NCBI RefSeq assembly: GCF_900110215.1
Contig: NZ_FOCX01000017.1
Coordinates: forward strand, 19,846 to 83,845
From: Halorientalis persicus
Lineage (GTDB): Archaea > Halobacteriota > Halobacteria > Halobacteriales > Haloarculaceae
Direction of reading: 5' to 3'
DNA length: 64,000 nucleotides
In this document: positions 1 through 8,575 of the stretch, in pieces
Layout of the letters: every line of letters starts with the position of its first letter
Numbering within the stretch: position 1 is the first letter of the stretch
Notes under the pieces: generated by a model
Seen by the model: only the letters and a program-made list of their open reading frames with translations
Database searches by the model: none
What the model was told of the DNA's origin: nothing
Translations under genes and position numbers: made by a program

Positions 1-265
1 CGTCTTGAAGTGTGGCGAACACGTCCGCGTAGACTGGCGGGACGATGTCGGGACGCGTCGAGAGCACCTGGCCGATTTTGACGAACGCCGGCCCGAGTTC
101 GAGCATCGCATCCCGCATCCGTTCGGCACGACGCCGGTGGGTCGCCTCGTCGAGTCGTCTCGGCCCACCGAACAACAGGAACCGACGCCGGTCCCGGAGG
201 AAGGCGACAGCGAACGGCAGAAACCGAAACACGACGGCTAGATACCGGCGGAAGAACCCGGTCAT
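1..265 (-). CDS. AarF/UbiB (ABC1) family kinase-like protein, N-terminal part
   Basis: Reverse-strand reading from an ATG at 265 runs off the left edge. The translation has the RRRFLLFGG and LGPAFVKIGQVLSTRPD stretches typical of the start of AarF/UbiB atypical kinases, which support quinone synthesis or lipid homeostasis at the membrane. A GTG 21 bases upstream is an alternative start. Only about 88 residues are in the window, so the catalytic core is not visible. This is chromosomal host sequence left of the provirus. Confidence 0.8.
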   Translation of the reverse strand, partial: MTGFFRRYLAVVFRFLPFAVAFLRDRRRFLLFGGPRRLDEATHRRRAERMRDAMLELGPAFVKIGQVLSTRPDIVPPVYADVFATLQD

Positions 266-407
266 CGCTTTCTTCGACACGTCTCGTGTCTCAGTCGACA
301 GTTCATACCGTCAGGTTCGAGTGACCGACTCATATCTGTGGGGGAAGTATCGAATCCCGGGCATCGGCAAGGTCACGTGCCACCCAGCTGGCTACCTGGC
401 GCGATGC

Positions 408-629
408 CTAACGCATCCGTTCGAGGCTCACGAACGATCCCTCATGGGCGGTGATCCAGGAGGTCATCAGTTCGATCCCGCTCGCATCGGCCGGATAGAG
501 GGTACACTCGGCCGGCTGGTCGCGGGAGACGACGATTTCGGCCGCGATCGGCACGGCGTCCGACGCGTCGTCTGCGGGGATCGGGAGCGATGCCTCGTCT
601 CGAACGTCGTCGGTCGTGTGTGTACTCAT
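408..629 (-). CDS. DUF7511 family small protein
   Basis: 73-residue acidic protein. The start at 629 is chosen because a GGAGGGAAA ribosome-binding sequence lies just upstream; longer in-frame extensions give unlikely protein. The C-terminal half (ECTLYPAD..., WITAHEGSFVSLERMR) matches the DUF7511 pattern widespread in haloarchaea. Function unknown. Host gene. Confidence 0.75.
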   Translation of the reverse strand: MSTHTTDDVRDEASLPIPADDASDAVPIAAEIVVSRDQPAECTLYPADASGIELMTSWITAHEGSFVSLERMR

Positions 630-741
630 CGTGATTTCCCTCCTGGCCGCGTGGCTCGTTCGAACGGACGGTCGACCCGTGAATAATCCCCCAGTGAACT
701 TCCCGCAGACTGAGAAGTCGGCGAAGATCGATCGGCCGCGC

Positions 742-1203
742 TCACGACGAGTCGAGTGCCTCGTCGACGTCGACGTGTCGCCCACTCAGTTCGTCGGGAA
801 CGAGCTGGTACAGCTGAATGTCGAGGTCATCTTTGGACTCGCCCCAGATCTCGAAGAGTGGACGTTTCGCTTCACCGTATTGTTCGATGTGTTCGACGGT
901 CAACTCCGACCGTGGTATCTCTTCGAGCCTGCCGACTGCGACGACGCTCCGATAGACGCCCTGTTCGTTCTCGTAGACGACCAGGCGCACCTGTGGTGTC
1001 GAACCCAGAAACTGCCGTTTCTCACTGCCAGGAGCTGAGACGAGTCGAAGATAGAACCGCCGTTCGTCGCTGTCGTACCCATACGAGATCGGGATCGCGT
1101 ACGGCTCGTCGTCACGAGCCAGTGAGAGGACGCCGGTCTCGTGGCGGGCGAGGACTGCATCGGTTTCGTCCGCCGACAACGATGTCTGCTGATCCAGAGC
1201 CAT
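742..1203 (-). CDS. Pyridoxamine 5'-phosphate oxidase-like FMN-binding protein
   Basis: 153 residues starting MALDQQTSLS. It has the split-barrel flavin-binding pattern of small PPOX-like proteins: a short helix (ETDAVLARHETGVLSLA), then DEPYAIPISYGYD, then RLVVYENEQGVYRSVVAVGRLEEI. Such proteins bind FMN or F420 and act as general reductases or oxidases; the substrate cannot be told. An in-frame extension to 1284 exists but lacks coding character. Host gene. Confidence 0.85.
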   Translation of the reverse strand: MALDQQTSLSADETDAVLARHETGVLSLARDDEPYAIPISYGYDSDERRFYLRLVSAPGSEKRQFLGSTPQVRLVVYENEQGVYRSVVAVGRLEEIPRSELTVEHIEQYGEAKRPLFEIWGESKDDLDIQLYQLVPDELSGRHVDVDEALDSS

Positions 1204-1280
1204 TTGTTCGCACCCCCAATACAGCGGTGCCCAATTAATACTTGTCCGTCCTGCGACGCGAGAGCCGACCGGAGTAGGGC

Positions 1281-1439
1281 TCATCCCTCCGCGGCAGACG
1301 ACGAGAACACCGCGTTCGTCACGCTCGCCCCGCAGACCACACAGCCGTTCTCCACGAGCGCGTCCCGCATCGACCCGTTCACCGAGATGGACTCGTCACA
1401 CTCCGGGCAGGCGAAGGTGTAGTCCGGACCAGTGGCCAT
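1281..1439 (-). CDS. DUF7560-type zinc ribbon protein
   Basis: 52 residues with a CPEC...CVVC pair of knuckles separated by a conserved SMRDALVENG helix. The same architecture is found in the gene at 2120-2272, so the two are paralogues flanking the UspA gene. Start at 1439 chosen because the upstream extension is low-complexity. Role unknown; probably zinc-binding regulator or adaptor. Confidence 0.75.
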   Translation of the reverse strand: MATGPDYTFACPECDESISVNGSMRDALVENGCVVCGASVTNAVFSSSAAEG

Positions 1440-1545
1440 GATACCTCGTCCTACGCCGCGACCTGATAAAGACGATGCCCTTCCTCCAACGCTGTGAGAA
1501 CAGCCACGGGAAACCGGAGCCGAATCGGTGTCGACCGACCCGGTT

Positions 1546-1962
1546 TCAGGCGAGCTGTACTGGCCGGTCACATCGATCGACGACTCTGTTGGCGACGCTC
1601 CCGATGTGGTGCCCGGTCTGTGACTGCCCGTGTTTGCCCAGCAGTGTCAGATCGGCGTCGATCTCGTCGGCGTACGCGACGATCTCGTCGTGTGGTTCAC
1701 CGTGACAGGTCTTTGTCACGACCTCTACGTCCATCGTGTCCGCCTGTTCGGCGATCTCGGCCAGCTGTTCGTGCGCACGATCCTCGAGTTCTTCGAGTAC
1801 CAGTTCCGTACTCGACAGGGCTGGCTCCCCGTATCGACCCGTATCGACGACCGAGATGACGTGGACGACGGCGTCGTATCTGGACCCGAGACTCAATGCG
1901 TGTTCGACCCCCCGATTCGCCGGAGCGCTTCCGTCAGTTGCAGCGAGTATTACGTCGTACAT
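1546..1962 (-). CDS. Universal stress protein (UspA family)
   Basis: 138 residues, the normal length for a single-domain UspA. N-terminal ILAATDGS is the nucleotide-contact strand; the C-terminal LLGKHGQSQTGHHIGSVANRVV carries the G-x2-G-x9-G(S/T) ATP-binding motif. Soluble cytoplasmic stress protein. An AT-rich TATA-like stretch lies just upstream around 1976-1983. Host gene. Confidence 0.93.
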   Translation of the reverse strand: MYDVILAATDGSAPANRGVEHALSLGSRYDAVVHVISVVDTGRYGEPALSSTELVLEELEDRAHEQLAEIAEQADTMDVEVVTKTCHGEPHDEIVAYADEIDADLTLLGKHGQSQTGHHIGSVANRVVDRCDRPVQLA

Positions 1963-2119
1963 GATTCCCCACGATTATTTATACAATACGGCCCGCAATA
2001 AGCGGCGCAATGATTCTTACGCGTTGAGAATACCTGTATCGGACCCGAAGTGGTGCAATTCCCGCTCTGCTGGAAACAGAGGGCTTCATTTATCCCCTGA
2101 CCTCATAGCATCAGTACGG

Positions 2120-2272
2120 ATGGTCGAAAACGGGGCCGCAGAGTATCGGTTCGTCTGCGATGAGTGCGGCGAGTCGCTGGAGGTCAACGATGCGATGCGT
2201 GACACCCTCATCGAGAAAGGGTGTGTGATCTGCAGTGCCACCGTGACTACCGCCGAGTTTTCCACCGAGTAA
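2120..2272 (+). CDS. DUF7560-type zinc ribbon protein (paralogue)
   Basis: 50 residues, CDEC...CVIC with the central AMRDTLIEKG helix, clearly paralogous to 1281-1439. The start follows a TTTAT box about 28 bases upstream (near 2090), fitting leaderless transcription. It is the last recognisable chromosomal gene before the provirus on the left side. Confidence 0.75.
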   Translation: MVENGAAEYRFVCDECGESLEVNDAMRDTLIEKGCVICSATVTTAEFSTE

Positions 2273-2538
2273 TTCGCCCCGCGACGGAACCACAAAAAGT
2301 GACTGTTCGCTAACCACTCGTTGTTATCACGACAGCCGTCTTGCTTATAGCCAGATATGGTTTACACGACCGGCCTGAGACGTGATCGTCTGCCACGGGG
2401 ATAGAGTGAGTTATCATTACATACCACAATCGGTGCTGTGCTCGGATCCGAACGACTGTCCCCGTGGCGCCGGAGCATCGAGCCGGGAGCGTCCCGGCAG
2501 GCGGCTGCTGAGAAAACCACATTCTGGCCGATTCTCTG

Positions 2539-2573
2539 TGACCCCAACTTCCGACCGTCAACCCTTGGGGTCA
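2539..2573. repeat. Inverted repeat TGACCCCAA / TTGGGGTCA
   Basis: Perfect 9-base arms at 2539-2547 and 2565-2573 with a 17-base loop, in the junction region. It could be an operator, hairpin or part of an origin. No protein can be assigned to it. Confidence 0.6.
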
Positions 2574-2727
2574 GGTCGATACATCCCACTCTCGCTCGTT
2601 CGGTGGCTGACGGAGGTCGTCGATGACCAACAAATAATATCCTGATTTTTGGACCCATACATCTGACTGTAGGGAACTACAAGTACAAATATTAGAAGAT
2701 AGGTGGCGGAAATGAGGTGGCATGGAA

Positions 2728-2741
2728 CCAAATAAGATAGT
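2728..2741 (+). repeat. 14-base repeat CCAAATAAGATAGT (left copy)
   Basis: Identical to 60334-60347, 57.6 kb away, upstream of the integrase operon. A perfect 14-base match between two such short non-coding regions is unlikely by chance. It may be an attachment core or a shared regulatory word; see findings. Confidence 0.45.
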
Positions 2742-2858
2742 GTGTCTGAACGGCTGTACGCACAGTTTTCGGCCAAATCTGGATGTTCGGGCAGAAATTC
2801 AGGTTGGTGCACCGCAACAGCCGGCCGGTGCAGATCGGTGCACTGACGAGGTGGTGGC

Positions 2859-3008
2859 ATGAGTCTCGCCGACCGCTTCACGACCAAGACCTGCGGAGTC
2901 CTCGGCTGCGGCGCTGACGCCGAGGTCGTGATCGACCACCCAGAGCACGGTGAGCGGACCGTGTGTGGCAGCTGTGCCGCCGACTTCGAGGTGGTCCGCG
3001 ATGTCTGA
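2859..3008 (+). CDS. Small zinc-finger protein
   Basis: 49 residues, first viral ORF. Two cysteine pairs, CGVLGC and CGSC, frame a short beta-rich core and probably bind one zinc. Its stop overlaps the start of the next gene. Function unknown. Confidence 0.65.
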   Translation: MSLADRFTTKTCGVLGCGADAEVVIDHPEHGERTVCGSCAADFEVVRDV

Positions 3009-3159
3009 GGACCAATCCGACGCCGTCGTAGCTCAGCAGGTCGCCCAGCGAGCGCTCGCGAAGTGTGTCTACGTGGAACGTCGTCTCGACGCCCTGGACG
3101 CAGACATCGGCCGGTGCAAAGACGCCGTCGCAGAACTGGAGGGTCGGATCGATGACTGA
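3001..3159 (+). CDS. Small helical protein
   Basis: 52 residues, overlapping both neighbours by 8 bases, which is the spacing of a translationally coupled operon. The sequence QQVAQRALAKC and LDALDADIGRCKDAVAELEGRI predicts a coiled coil and resembles the start of the next protein (EVAQRALARVSELEERLDE), so the two may be relatives or partners. Confidence 0.6.
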   Translation: MSEDQSDAVVAQQVAQRALAKCVYVERRLDALDADIGRCKDAVAELEGRIDD

Positions 3160-3628
3160 CGGCGTCGAGATCGAGCCAGAGGACGCGCTGGAGGTGGCCC
3201 AACGTGCCCTCGCCCGCGTCTCCGAGCTGGAGGAGCGCCTCGACGAAACCGAGGCCGAGAATGCAGAGCTGAAAGAGCGGCTGACAGTGCTCGAACTCAG
3301 ATACGACGACCTGGACGGCGGCCGCTCCTACGACGATCTTGACCGGAACGGCCGTGTTGGTCGTGTCCGTGAGCACGCCTTCGAGCGAGCGACAGAGGGC
3401 CACGGCCACGCGACGCTGGACTACAATGACGTGATGTGGAGTGTCTTCGACGGTGAGCCCAGCGCGGACTACTGCTACAAGCTGATGCGGCTGGCCGCGG
3501 ATGCGACCGGCTTCACGTTCCGAGATCCCGACGGGAAGGGCAAAGAACTCCGGGTGAACGCAGACGCCGCCCGGCAGGGCGTCTCGTTTTCGTCCGCGAA
3601 TAAAACCGCACAGGAGGGGGGCCGGTAG
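3152..3628 (+). CDS. Coiled-coil protein with C-terminal winged-helix-like domain
   Basis: 158 residues starting MTDGVEIEPED. Residues 12-52 are a heptad-rich coiled coil; residues 65-140 (RVREHAFERA..., YNDVMWSVFDGEP, YCYKLMRLAAD) look like a small winged helix. The end of the gene carries one arm of a long inverted repeat whose other arm is in the mcm promoter. Related proteins occur in haloarchaeal viruses and plasmids; function unknown, possibly DNA binding. Confidence 0.75.
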   Translation: MTDGVEIEPEDALEVAQRALARVSELEERLDETEAENAELKERLTVLELRYDDLDGGRSYDDLDRNGRVGRVREHAFERATEGHGHATLDYNDVMWSVFDGEPSADYCYKLMRLAADATGFTFRDPDGKGKELRVNADAARQGVSFSSANKTAQEGGR

Positions 3629-3793
3629 AGATGGTCCGCTACTACCGCCACAAGCCACCTCCAGTTGTGTTTCAACCAAGTGCAGTTGTGTAAATAACTG
3701 TCGAATAGCTGATGGTCTCCCGTCGAATCGCCGTCGTCGCCGTCGTTGGCGATTCTTCGGGCGGCGAAATCAGTTTTATTCGCAGACGAAAAC
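3586..3793. repeat. 21-base inverted repeat bracketing the mcm upstream region
   Basis: Left arm 3586-3606 is GTTTTCGTCCGCGAATAAAA plus C; right arm 3773-3793 is its reverse complement with one mismatch. The left arm lies in the end of a coding sequence and the right arm contains the TATA-like box of mcm, so this is unlikely to be simple coding conservation. Confidence 0.75.
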
Positions 3794-3800
3794 GGACGCG
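3765..3800 (+). promoter_or_regulatory. Probable mcm promoter
   Basis: A purine-rich CGAAA element (BRE-like) is followed by TTTTATT at 3774-3780, about 40 bases before the mcm ATG. The 190-base gap before mcm also carries two copies of CAGTTGTGT near 3662 and 3683. The TTTATTCGCAG core recurs upstream of the integrase operon (60347-60357). Confidence 0.5.
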
Positions 3801-3818
3801 GTTTGCGGTTCACGATAG

Positions 3819-5906
3819 ATGGCACAAGCGAAACCCACGCGGAACGAACAGGCAGAAATCGTCGACCGGTTCCTGGAGTGGTACCGGCAGTACTACCGCG
3901 ACGAGATCGGCCAGCTGGCCCAGCGGTATCCGCAGGACCAGCGGTCACTCGTCGTCGAGCACAGCGACCTCTACAGCTACGACCCGGAGTTGGCCGACGA
4001 CTGGATCGACCACCCGGACCAGTTTCAGGACATCGCCGAGGAAGCATTGCGGCAGTTCGACCTGCCGGCGGACGTCCCCCTTGACGACGCCCACGTCCGC
4101 ATGGCCGGACTCGGGGAGACGTACACGGTCTACCCCGACGAGTTTTCGCCGACCGACGCGGCGAGCGAGTATCGGACTGTCCGCGGTGACGTCCTCGTCA
4201 CGACCGAACCATATTCGGTGGTGACGACGGCGGCCTTCGAGTGTCAGCGGTGTGGCACACTCACCCGGATCCCGCAGTCGGGCGACTGGCAGGAGCCCCA
4301 CGAATGCCAGGGCTGTGACCGGCAGGGCCCGTTCAAGATCAACTACGAGCAGTCGGCGTTCGTCGACGGTCAGACGATCCAGTTACAGACGCCGCCCGAG
4401 CGGGCGAGTGGCACCGGGCGGACGCTGCAGGTGTTCGTCCGGGACGACGCCGTCGACCAGGTGGAGATGGGCGACCGGATCGCCGCGAGCGGTATCCTCC
4501 ACCTCAACCAGCAGTCACAGAACGGGCAGAAACAGGGGGAGTTCGAGCCCTACATGAAGGGGCATCACATCGCCGTTGAGGAGTCCAACAGCGCCGACCT
4601 GGACATCGACGCGGAGACGCGGGAGCGCGTGGAGGACCTCGCGGACGGCGCGGAGGGCGAGCCGCTGGACGTGGTCGCCGAGTCGTTCGCGCCGGAGGTC
4701 CACGGCTACGCAGACCCCAAGAAGGCCCTGGCGCTGGCGATCGTCGGCGGCGCGACACAAACGCCCGACCTCCGCGGGATGTTCCACGTCCTCCTGATCG
4801 GCGACCCGTCGACCTCCAAGTCGATCTTGATCGGTCGCGCCAACGAGCTGGCCGCGCGGTCGCTGGCCGCTGACGGCAAGGGATCGTCCTCCGCTGGTCT
4901 CACGTCGACGGCCACGCAGGGCGAGTTTTCCGACGGCCGCTGGACACTCCAGCCGGGGGCGTTGGTCAAGGCCAGCGGCGGCGTGCTGACGATCGACGAA
5001 CTGGACGATATGCCCGGCGAGGACCGAAAATCGCTGCTCAAACCCATGGCCGACCAGGTCATCAACGTCTCGAAGGCTGGGATCAACGCCACGCTGTCGA
5101 CGCAGACGGCGGTCCTGGCGGCGTCGAATCCGAAATACGGCCGGTTCGACCCCTACGAGCCCTTGGCTGACCAGTTCGTGTTCGACTCGAACCTCATCAG
5201 CCGGTTCGATCTCGTGTTCACGTTCCGCGACCAGCCCGAGGAGAGCGGCGACCGAGAGATCGCCGACCACATGACGCGCTATCGAGACGGCCAGGTTCGC
5301 GAACACCGCGGCGTCGAGGTGCCAGACGCACAGGCCGAGGCGACCGACCAGCCGGTGAGCGACGAGATACTGCAGGCGTGGCTGGCGCTGGCGAAACGCC
5401 AACCAGATCCGTACTTCGCCGACGAGGGCGTCCGCGAAGAGCTCCGGGACAAGTTCGTCACGATGCGCGGGATGAACGGTTACGATGATGACGACGAGGT
5501 CCCGGTGACGTTCCGGAAGCTGCCCGGCGTCGAGCGTGTGGCTCGCGCGATCGCGAAACTGGAGTTCTCGCCGGTGGTCGAGACCCGCCACGCCGAGCAG
5601 GCTATGGCACTGGTTGGGTCCAGCCTGCAGGACTACCAGAAGACCGAGGAGGGCACGCTCGACGCCGACATCAGCGAGACTGGGGAGAGCCAGTCCCAGA
5701 AAGATCGCAAACAGGCTGTCGCCGACACGATCCGCGACCTCCAGACCGAGGGCGACAAGAAGGGCGCGGCGGTCGGCGATGTCGTCGACAAGCTTACCGA
5801 TGAGTATGAGGAGTCGACACTCCGCCACGACATCCGGCAGTTCATCCAGACCGGCGAGGCGAGCGAACCGCGGAACGGCCGCGTGCGCTACTTCGGGAGG
5901 TTGTAA
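3819..5906 (+). CDS. mcm: MCM replicative DNA helicase
   Basis: 695 residues, full MCM length. The N-terminal OB-fold region contains a zinc-binding C-x2-C pair at 142/145 and 163/166. The AAA+ core has Walker A GDPSTSKS (328-335), Walker B TIDEL (391-395), sensor 1 ASNP (435-438) and the SRF arginine finger (461-463). The C-terminal ~80 residues look like the usual winged helix. It should unwind the viral genome as a hexamer, recruiting host polymerase. The Walker A wording differs from most archaeal chromosomal MCMs (GDPGTGKS), fitting an independent viral lineage. It heads an operon of tightly packed small genes. Confidence 0.95.
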   Translation: MAQAKPTRNEQAEIVDRFLEWYRQYYRDEIGQLAQRYPQDQRSLVVEHSDLYSYDPELADDWIDHPDQFQDIAEEALRQFDLPADVPLDDAHVRMAGLGETYTVYPDEFSPTDAASEYRTVRGDVLVTTEPYSVVTTAAFECQRCGTLTRIPQSGDWQEPHECQGCDRQGPFKINYEQSAFVDGQTIQLQTPPERASGTGRTLQVFVRDDAVDQVEMGDRIAASGILHLNQQSQNGQKQGEFEPYMKGHHIAVEESNSADLDIDAETRERVEDLADGAEGEPLDVVAESFAPEVHGYADPKKALALAIVGGATQTPDLRGMFHVLLIGDPSTSKSILIGRANELAARSLAADGKGSSSAGLTSTATQGEFSDGRWTLQPGALVKASGGVLTIDELDDMPGEDRKSLLKPMADQVINVSKAGINATLSTQTAVLAASNPKYGRFDPYEPLADQFVFDSNLISRFDLVFTFRDQPEESGDREIADHMTRYRDGQVREHRGVEVPDAQAEATDQPVSDEILQAWLALAKRQPDPYFADEGVREELRDKFVTMRGMNGYDDDDEVPVTFRKLPGVERVARAIAKLEFSPVVETRHAEQAMALVGSSLQDYQKTEEGTLDADISETGESQSQKDRKQAVADTIRDLQTEGDKKGAAVGDVVDKLTDEYEESTLRHDIRQFIQTGEASEPRNGRVRYFGRL

Positions 5907-5908
5907 AC

Positions 5909-6289
5909 ATGTCCGAAAACGATACATCCATGAGCGGTATCGAGCACAAGGACTCCATCAACAGTCTCGCGTTCGTCGACGGGGACAGTGGATCGCACGT
6001 CGAGTACGGCGGCCCGTTTGCGTTCACTCGCGATGGCGGGACGGCGGAGGTCACGATCCCGGTTGATCCCGACGACTACGCCGGTATCTACGAGACCACC
6101 GCCGAGAACCTGACCGACCGGGAGGGCGATCTCGCGGTCGCGGTCGCCGACGGTGGTATCGAAGTTACTGGCTTCATCGACGCCGCCGTGATCGAAGAGG
6201 GGCGGCTCGTCGTGGCTATCGACGACGGCAACTACGCCGGCCCGTCTGACATCGACATCGATCCTTCGGAGGTCGATCGCGATGTCTGA
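5909..6289 (+). CDS. Hypothetical protein, acidic, beta-rich
   Basis: 126 residues, two bases after mcm, so probably co-translated. Alternating strands (AEVTIPVDPDDYAGIY, DLAVAVADGGIEVTGF, RLVVAID) suggest a beta sandwich. No family recognised. Position suggests a replication-associated or regulatory role. Confidence 0.7.
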   Translation: MSENDTSMSGIEHKDSINSLAFVDGDSGSHVEYGGPFAFTRDGGTAEVTIPVDPDDYAGIYETTAENLTDREGDLAVAVADGGIEVTGFIDAAVIEEGRLVVAIDDGNYAGPSDIDIDPSEVDRDV

Positions 6290-6560
6290 ACGCGGTACTG
6301 AGCGTTTCAAGGAACATCCGGACCCGGACCGGTTCTTCATGCAGATCGAGCCGGCCGAAATCGAGATGCAGCCGATGGATCACGACGACGTGACGTTCAA
6401 AACACAACTGGTGCCCGGCGGCTCGTTCGGTTTTGAGCTGTCAGCCCGCTACAGCTACGCCGGTCGGGACTGCACCCAGTGCATCTGCCTCGGCAGGGAA
6501 GCGACCGAAGCGCTTTACGAGCGTCTTGGCGAGATTCTGGAGGTCGATCACCGTGAGTAA
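6282..6560 (+). CDS. Hypothetical protein
   Basis: 92 residues overlapping the previous gene by 8 bases. Beta-rich with a C-terminal helix; a CTQCIC motif near residue 65 could bind metal. No family recognised. Confidence 0.7.
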   Translation: MSERGTERFKEHPDPDRFFMQIEPAEIEMQPMDHDDVTFKTQLVPGGSFGFELSARYSYAGRDCTQCICLGREATEALYERLGEILEVDHRE

Positions 6561-6882
6561 CGACTACCTCGCCGTGTTTCTTTACCGGTGGGACGACGCG
6601 AACGACGTGCGAGACGCCAGCACCGTCGGATTTGGCGAACAGCGGCAGATCCAACAGCACTACCCGTCGACGGTCATCGGCGTGGCCACGCGGCCCGTCG
6701 GCGAGCCTATCGACCACCACGAGGGCACGCCGGAGTACGAGGACCGCACGGAACGAGAGTTCCGCGAACACGTCCGCGAGGTCGCCGACGACGTTCGGTG
6801 GTTCAACACGCCGCTTCAGTGCGACACCGAGGACCTCGTAACGCCTGCACAGTCGACCACGGGTACTGAACGGGGTGACTAG
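6553..6882 (+). CDS. Hypothetical protein (GTG start)
   Basis: 109 residues from GTG at 6553, overlapping the previous stop by 8 bases; the longer ORF to 6433 is a shadow of the preceding gene. Contains YLAVFLYRWDDANDVRD and a C-terminal REHVREVADDVRWFNTPL segment. Not recognised. Confidence 0.65.
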   Translation: MSNDYLAVFLYRWDDANDVRDASTVGFGEQRQIQQHYPSTVIGVATRPVGEPIDHHEGTPEYEDRTEREFREHVREVADDVRWFNTPLQCDTEDLVTPAQSTTGTERGD

Positions 6883-6884
6883 TC

Positions 6885-7142
6885 GTGAGCGACGCGAAAG
6901 AAACCCCGGACGCCGACGAGGTCCCGCCACCCGAAGCGGACGAGGACTGGGTGCGCGTCGAGCGGGGCCACGCGTTCATCGGGATGCGCGTCGCGATCAC
7001 CACTGACGCCCGGACCGTCGAGGGGCCGATCACCGCCATCTGGGAGTACCGGGGCGACCCGACGCGCGTGGAGGTCGAGCCCGACGAGGGCGAGCCGCTG
7101 AACGCGAACCCGAAGAGCGACCACGTGGAGGTGCTCGGCTGA
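6885..7142 (+). CDS. Hypothetical small beta-barrel-like protein (GTG start)
   Basis: 85 residues from GTG at 6885. After an acidic N-terminus, residues 25-80 (RVAITTDARTVEGPITAIWEY) look like an SH3-type barrel. Stop and next start share one base (TGATG). Confidence 0.65.
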   Translation: MSDAKETPDADEVPPPEADEDWVRVERGHAFIGMRVAITTDARTVEGPITAIWEYRGDPTRVEVEPDEGEPLNANPKSDHVEVLG

Positions 7143-7354
7143 TGTCGCTGACGCTCACGTTCACGTGGCAGCACCTCGTCGGCGGGCTCTACGGCGTCGG
7201 GTTGGTGTGGGCGCTCGAACTCGGTGAAGACGAGTACCGGCGGTCCGGGCTCGGCTCTGCCCTCGGCATGGCGGCGTTCACGCTTGGGGCGACGTGGGTC
7301 CCGCTGACTGTGGCACTGCTCGCGATCGTCGGCCTGCTGGAGGTGCTGGCATGA
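7142..7354 (+). CDS. Small membrane protein, two transmembrane segments
   Basis: 70 residues with two hydrophobic stretches (about 10-25 and 38-68) around an ELGEDEYRRSG loop. Coupled to both neighbours by overlap. Function unknown. Confidence 0.65.
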   Translation: MSLTLTFTWQHLVGGLYGVGLVWALELGEDEYRRSGLGSALGMAAFTLGATWVPLTVALLAIVGLLEVLA

Positions 7355-7629
7355 CGTTGTACTTCGCGTTCGACCCACCGGAGGATCTCCTCGACGACCC
7401 CGTCGAAGACATGGGCTGGCCGGAGGCTCCGGTCTCGGTCTACGACCCGACGCTGCCGAATCCCTACGACATCCCGGGCGCCGCTACGAAGACCCGGCAA
7501 GCGATCGAGGCGCTGCCGGACCGACCGCACACCTATCACCCAGTCAAGTACTGGGTCCGCATGGAGTACTACCCGCTCGTCGAGAACGGTGACGTCGTCC
7601 GACCGCACGGGGTGAGCGACGATGAGTGA
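7351..7629 (+). CDS. Hypothetical protein
   Basis: 92 residues starting MTLYFAFDPPEDLLDD; proline- and aspartate-rich. Overlaps the previous gene by 4 bases and the next by 8. Not recognised. Confidence 0.65.
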   Translation: MTLYFAFDPPEDLLDDPVEDMGWPEAPVSVYDPTLPNPYDIPGAATKTRQAIEALPDRPHTYHPVKYWVRMEYYPLVENGDVVRPHGVSDDE

Positions 7630-8032
7630 CCTCTCCGACATCACGGACCTGACAATCCCGGATCCCGACGAGATCACGACCGACGCCCTTGACGAGCTGA
7701 CGAGAGCCCACACCGACGCCCTCAACGACCGGCTAATCGATGCCGCAGCCGACGGTTACGACTACCTGTACGTCGTAAACGACTACGCGACGCGGAACCT
7801 CCGGTCCGGAGTCTTCCAGACCGATCGTCTCGGAGAAGAGTTAACGGCATCGCAGCGAACGCTCGCGACTAACGCTGAGCCCGAGGCTCTGCTCCCGATG
7901 CTCAAGATCCACGGTAGCGCCAGGGCGTACGACTTGTCGATACTGACCGAAGCCGAACGTGAGCAGATCGCGGACGGGGATATCCCGCGACAACTCCTGA
8001 TAACTTCGGTCACGGAGGGCGACGATGCCTGA
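7622..8032 (+). CDS. Hypothetical protein
   Basis: 136 residues, N-terminal acidic region then mixed alpha/beta (GYDYLYVVNDYATRNL). No family recognised. Overlaps both neighbours by 8 bases. Confidence 0.65.
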   Translation: MSDLSDITDLTIPDPDEITTDALDELTRAHTDALNDRLIDAAADGYDYLYVVNDYATRNLRSGVFQTDRLGEELTASQRTLATNAEPEALLPMLKIHGSARAYDLSILTEAEREQIADGDIPRQLLITSVTEGDDA

Positions 8033-8141
8033 TCCGTTCCTGCGTCCGGTCTGCTGGGTCCGTGGGCACGATACGGAGGTACTATCGTTCCATCACCATC
8101 GGTACGACTGGGTCTGTCGGAGGTGTGGCAAATGGGGGTAG
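8025..8141 (+). CDS. 38-residue zinc-knuckle protein
   Basis: Overlaps the genes on both sides. Reads C-x4-GHD...HHHRYDW-C-x2-C, resembling the short DUF1660-type phage proteins that carry a C/H and CxxC zinc knuckle. Confidence 0.55.
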   Translation: MPDPFLRPVCWVRGHDTEVLSFHHHRYDWVCRRCGKWG

Positions 8142-8575
8142 ACTACCAGGCCCGCGACGAGCAGCGCGCCCGACAGGCCGACCGGCAGGCCGCTCGCGAG
8201 CGCTACCACCGCGTCCTCCGGACGGTCGCCCACAACACCGGCGACCCCCAGCCCCCGGCGGCGCGGCTGTCGAGCATCGGGCTGACGCTGGTCGCCCACG
8301 GCCCGATGTCCCGGTCGGACTACCGGAGCGCGCTGCAGGCCGCCGAGGAGAACCACGACCTCCTTCGGCTGGTCGATCCGCAGGACGGCACAACGCGCCG
8401 GCTCGCACTCGTGACCGAGCCGGACCTGCGGGCGGTCGTTGACTGGCTTGCCGAGCACGATCACGAACGGCAACTGCTGGCGCTGGTCATGTGGTTGGCC
8501 GACCACCAGCCCGACTGGGACGACGTGATCGGGCACGCGAACGCGGCCCTGCAGGAGGTGCGTGCAAATGAGTAA
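8132..8575 (+). CDS. Hypothetical protein with helical repeats
   Basis: 147 residues from ATG at 8132 (a GTG at 8123 is possible). Arginine-rich N-terminus, then a winged-helix-like SRSDYRSALQAAEENHDLLRLV and a helical C-terminus with conserved tryptophans. Function unknown. Confidence 0.65.
   Translation: MGVDYQARDEQRARQADRQAARERYHRVLRTVAHNTGDPQPPAARLSSIGLTLVAHGPMSRSDYRSALQAAEENHDLLRLVDPQDGTTRRLALVTEPDLRAVVDWLAEHDHERQLLALVMWLADHQPDWDDVIGHANAALQEVRANE

Larger units (their letters stand above)
2273..2858. other. Non-coding junction between host and provirus
   Basis: 586 bases with no convincing gene on either strand. It holds an inverted repeat (2539-2573), an AT-rich patch (2630-2745) and the 14-base word CCAAATAAGATAGT (2728-2741), which recurs before the integrase operon. 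The left attachment site or the first viral promoter should lie here; no tRNA gene was found. Confidence 0.5.

Noticed and set aside
2558..3679. 373-codon minus-strand ORF over the left junction
   Set aside because: Covers the junction and the antisense of three coupled plus-strand genes; no domain visible.
4515..5927. 470-codon minus-strand ORF opposite mcm
   Set aside because: Antisense shadow of a strongly conserved MCM gene; no motifs and repetitive arginine/leucine content.
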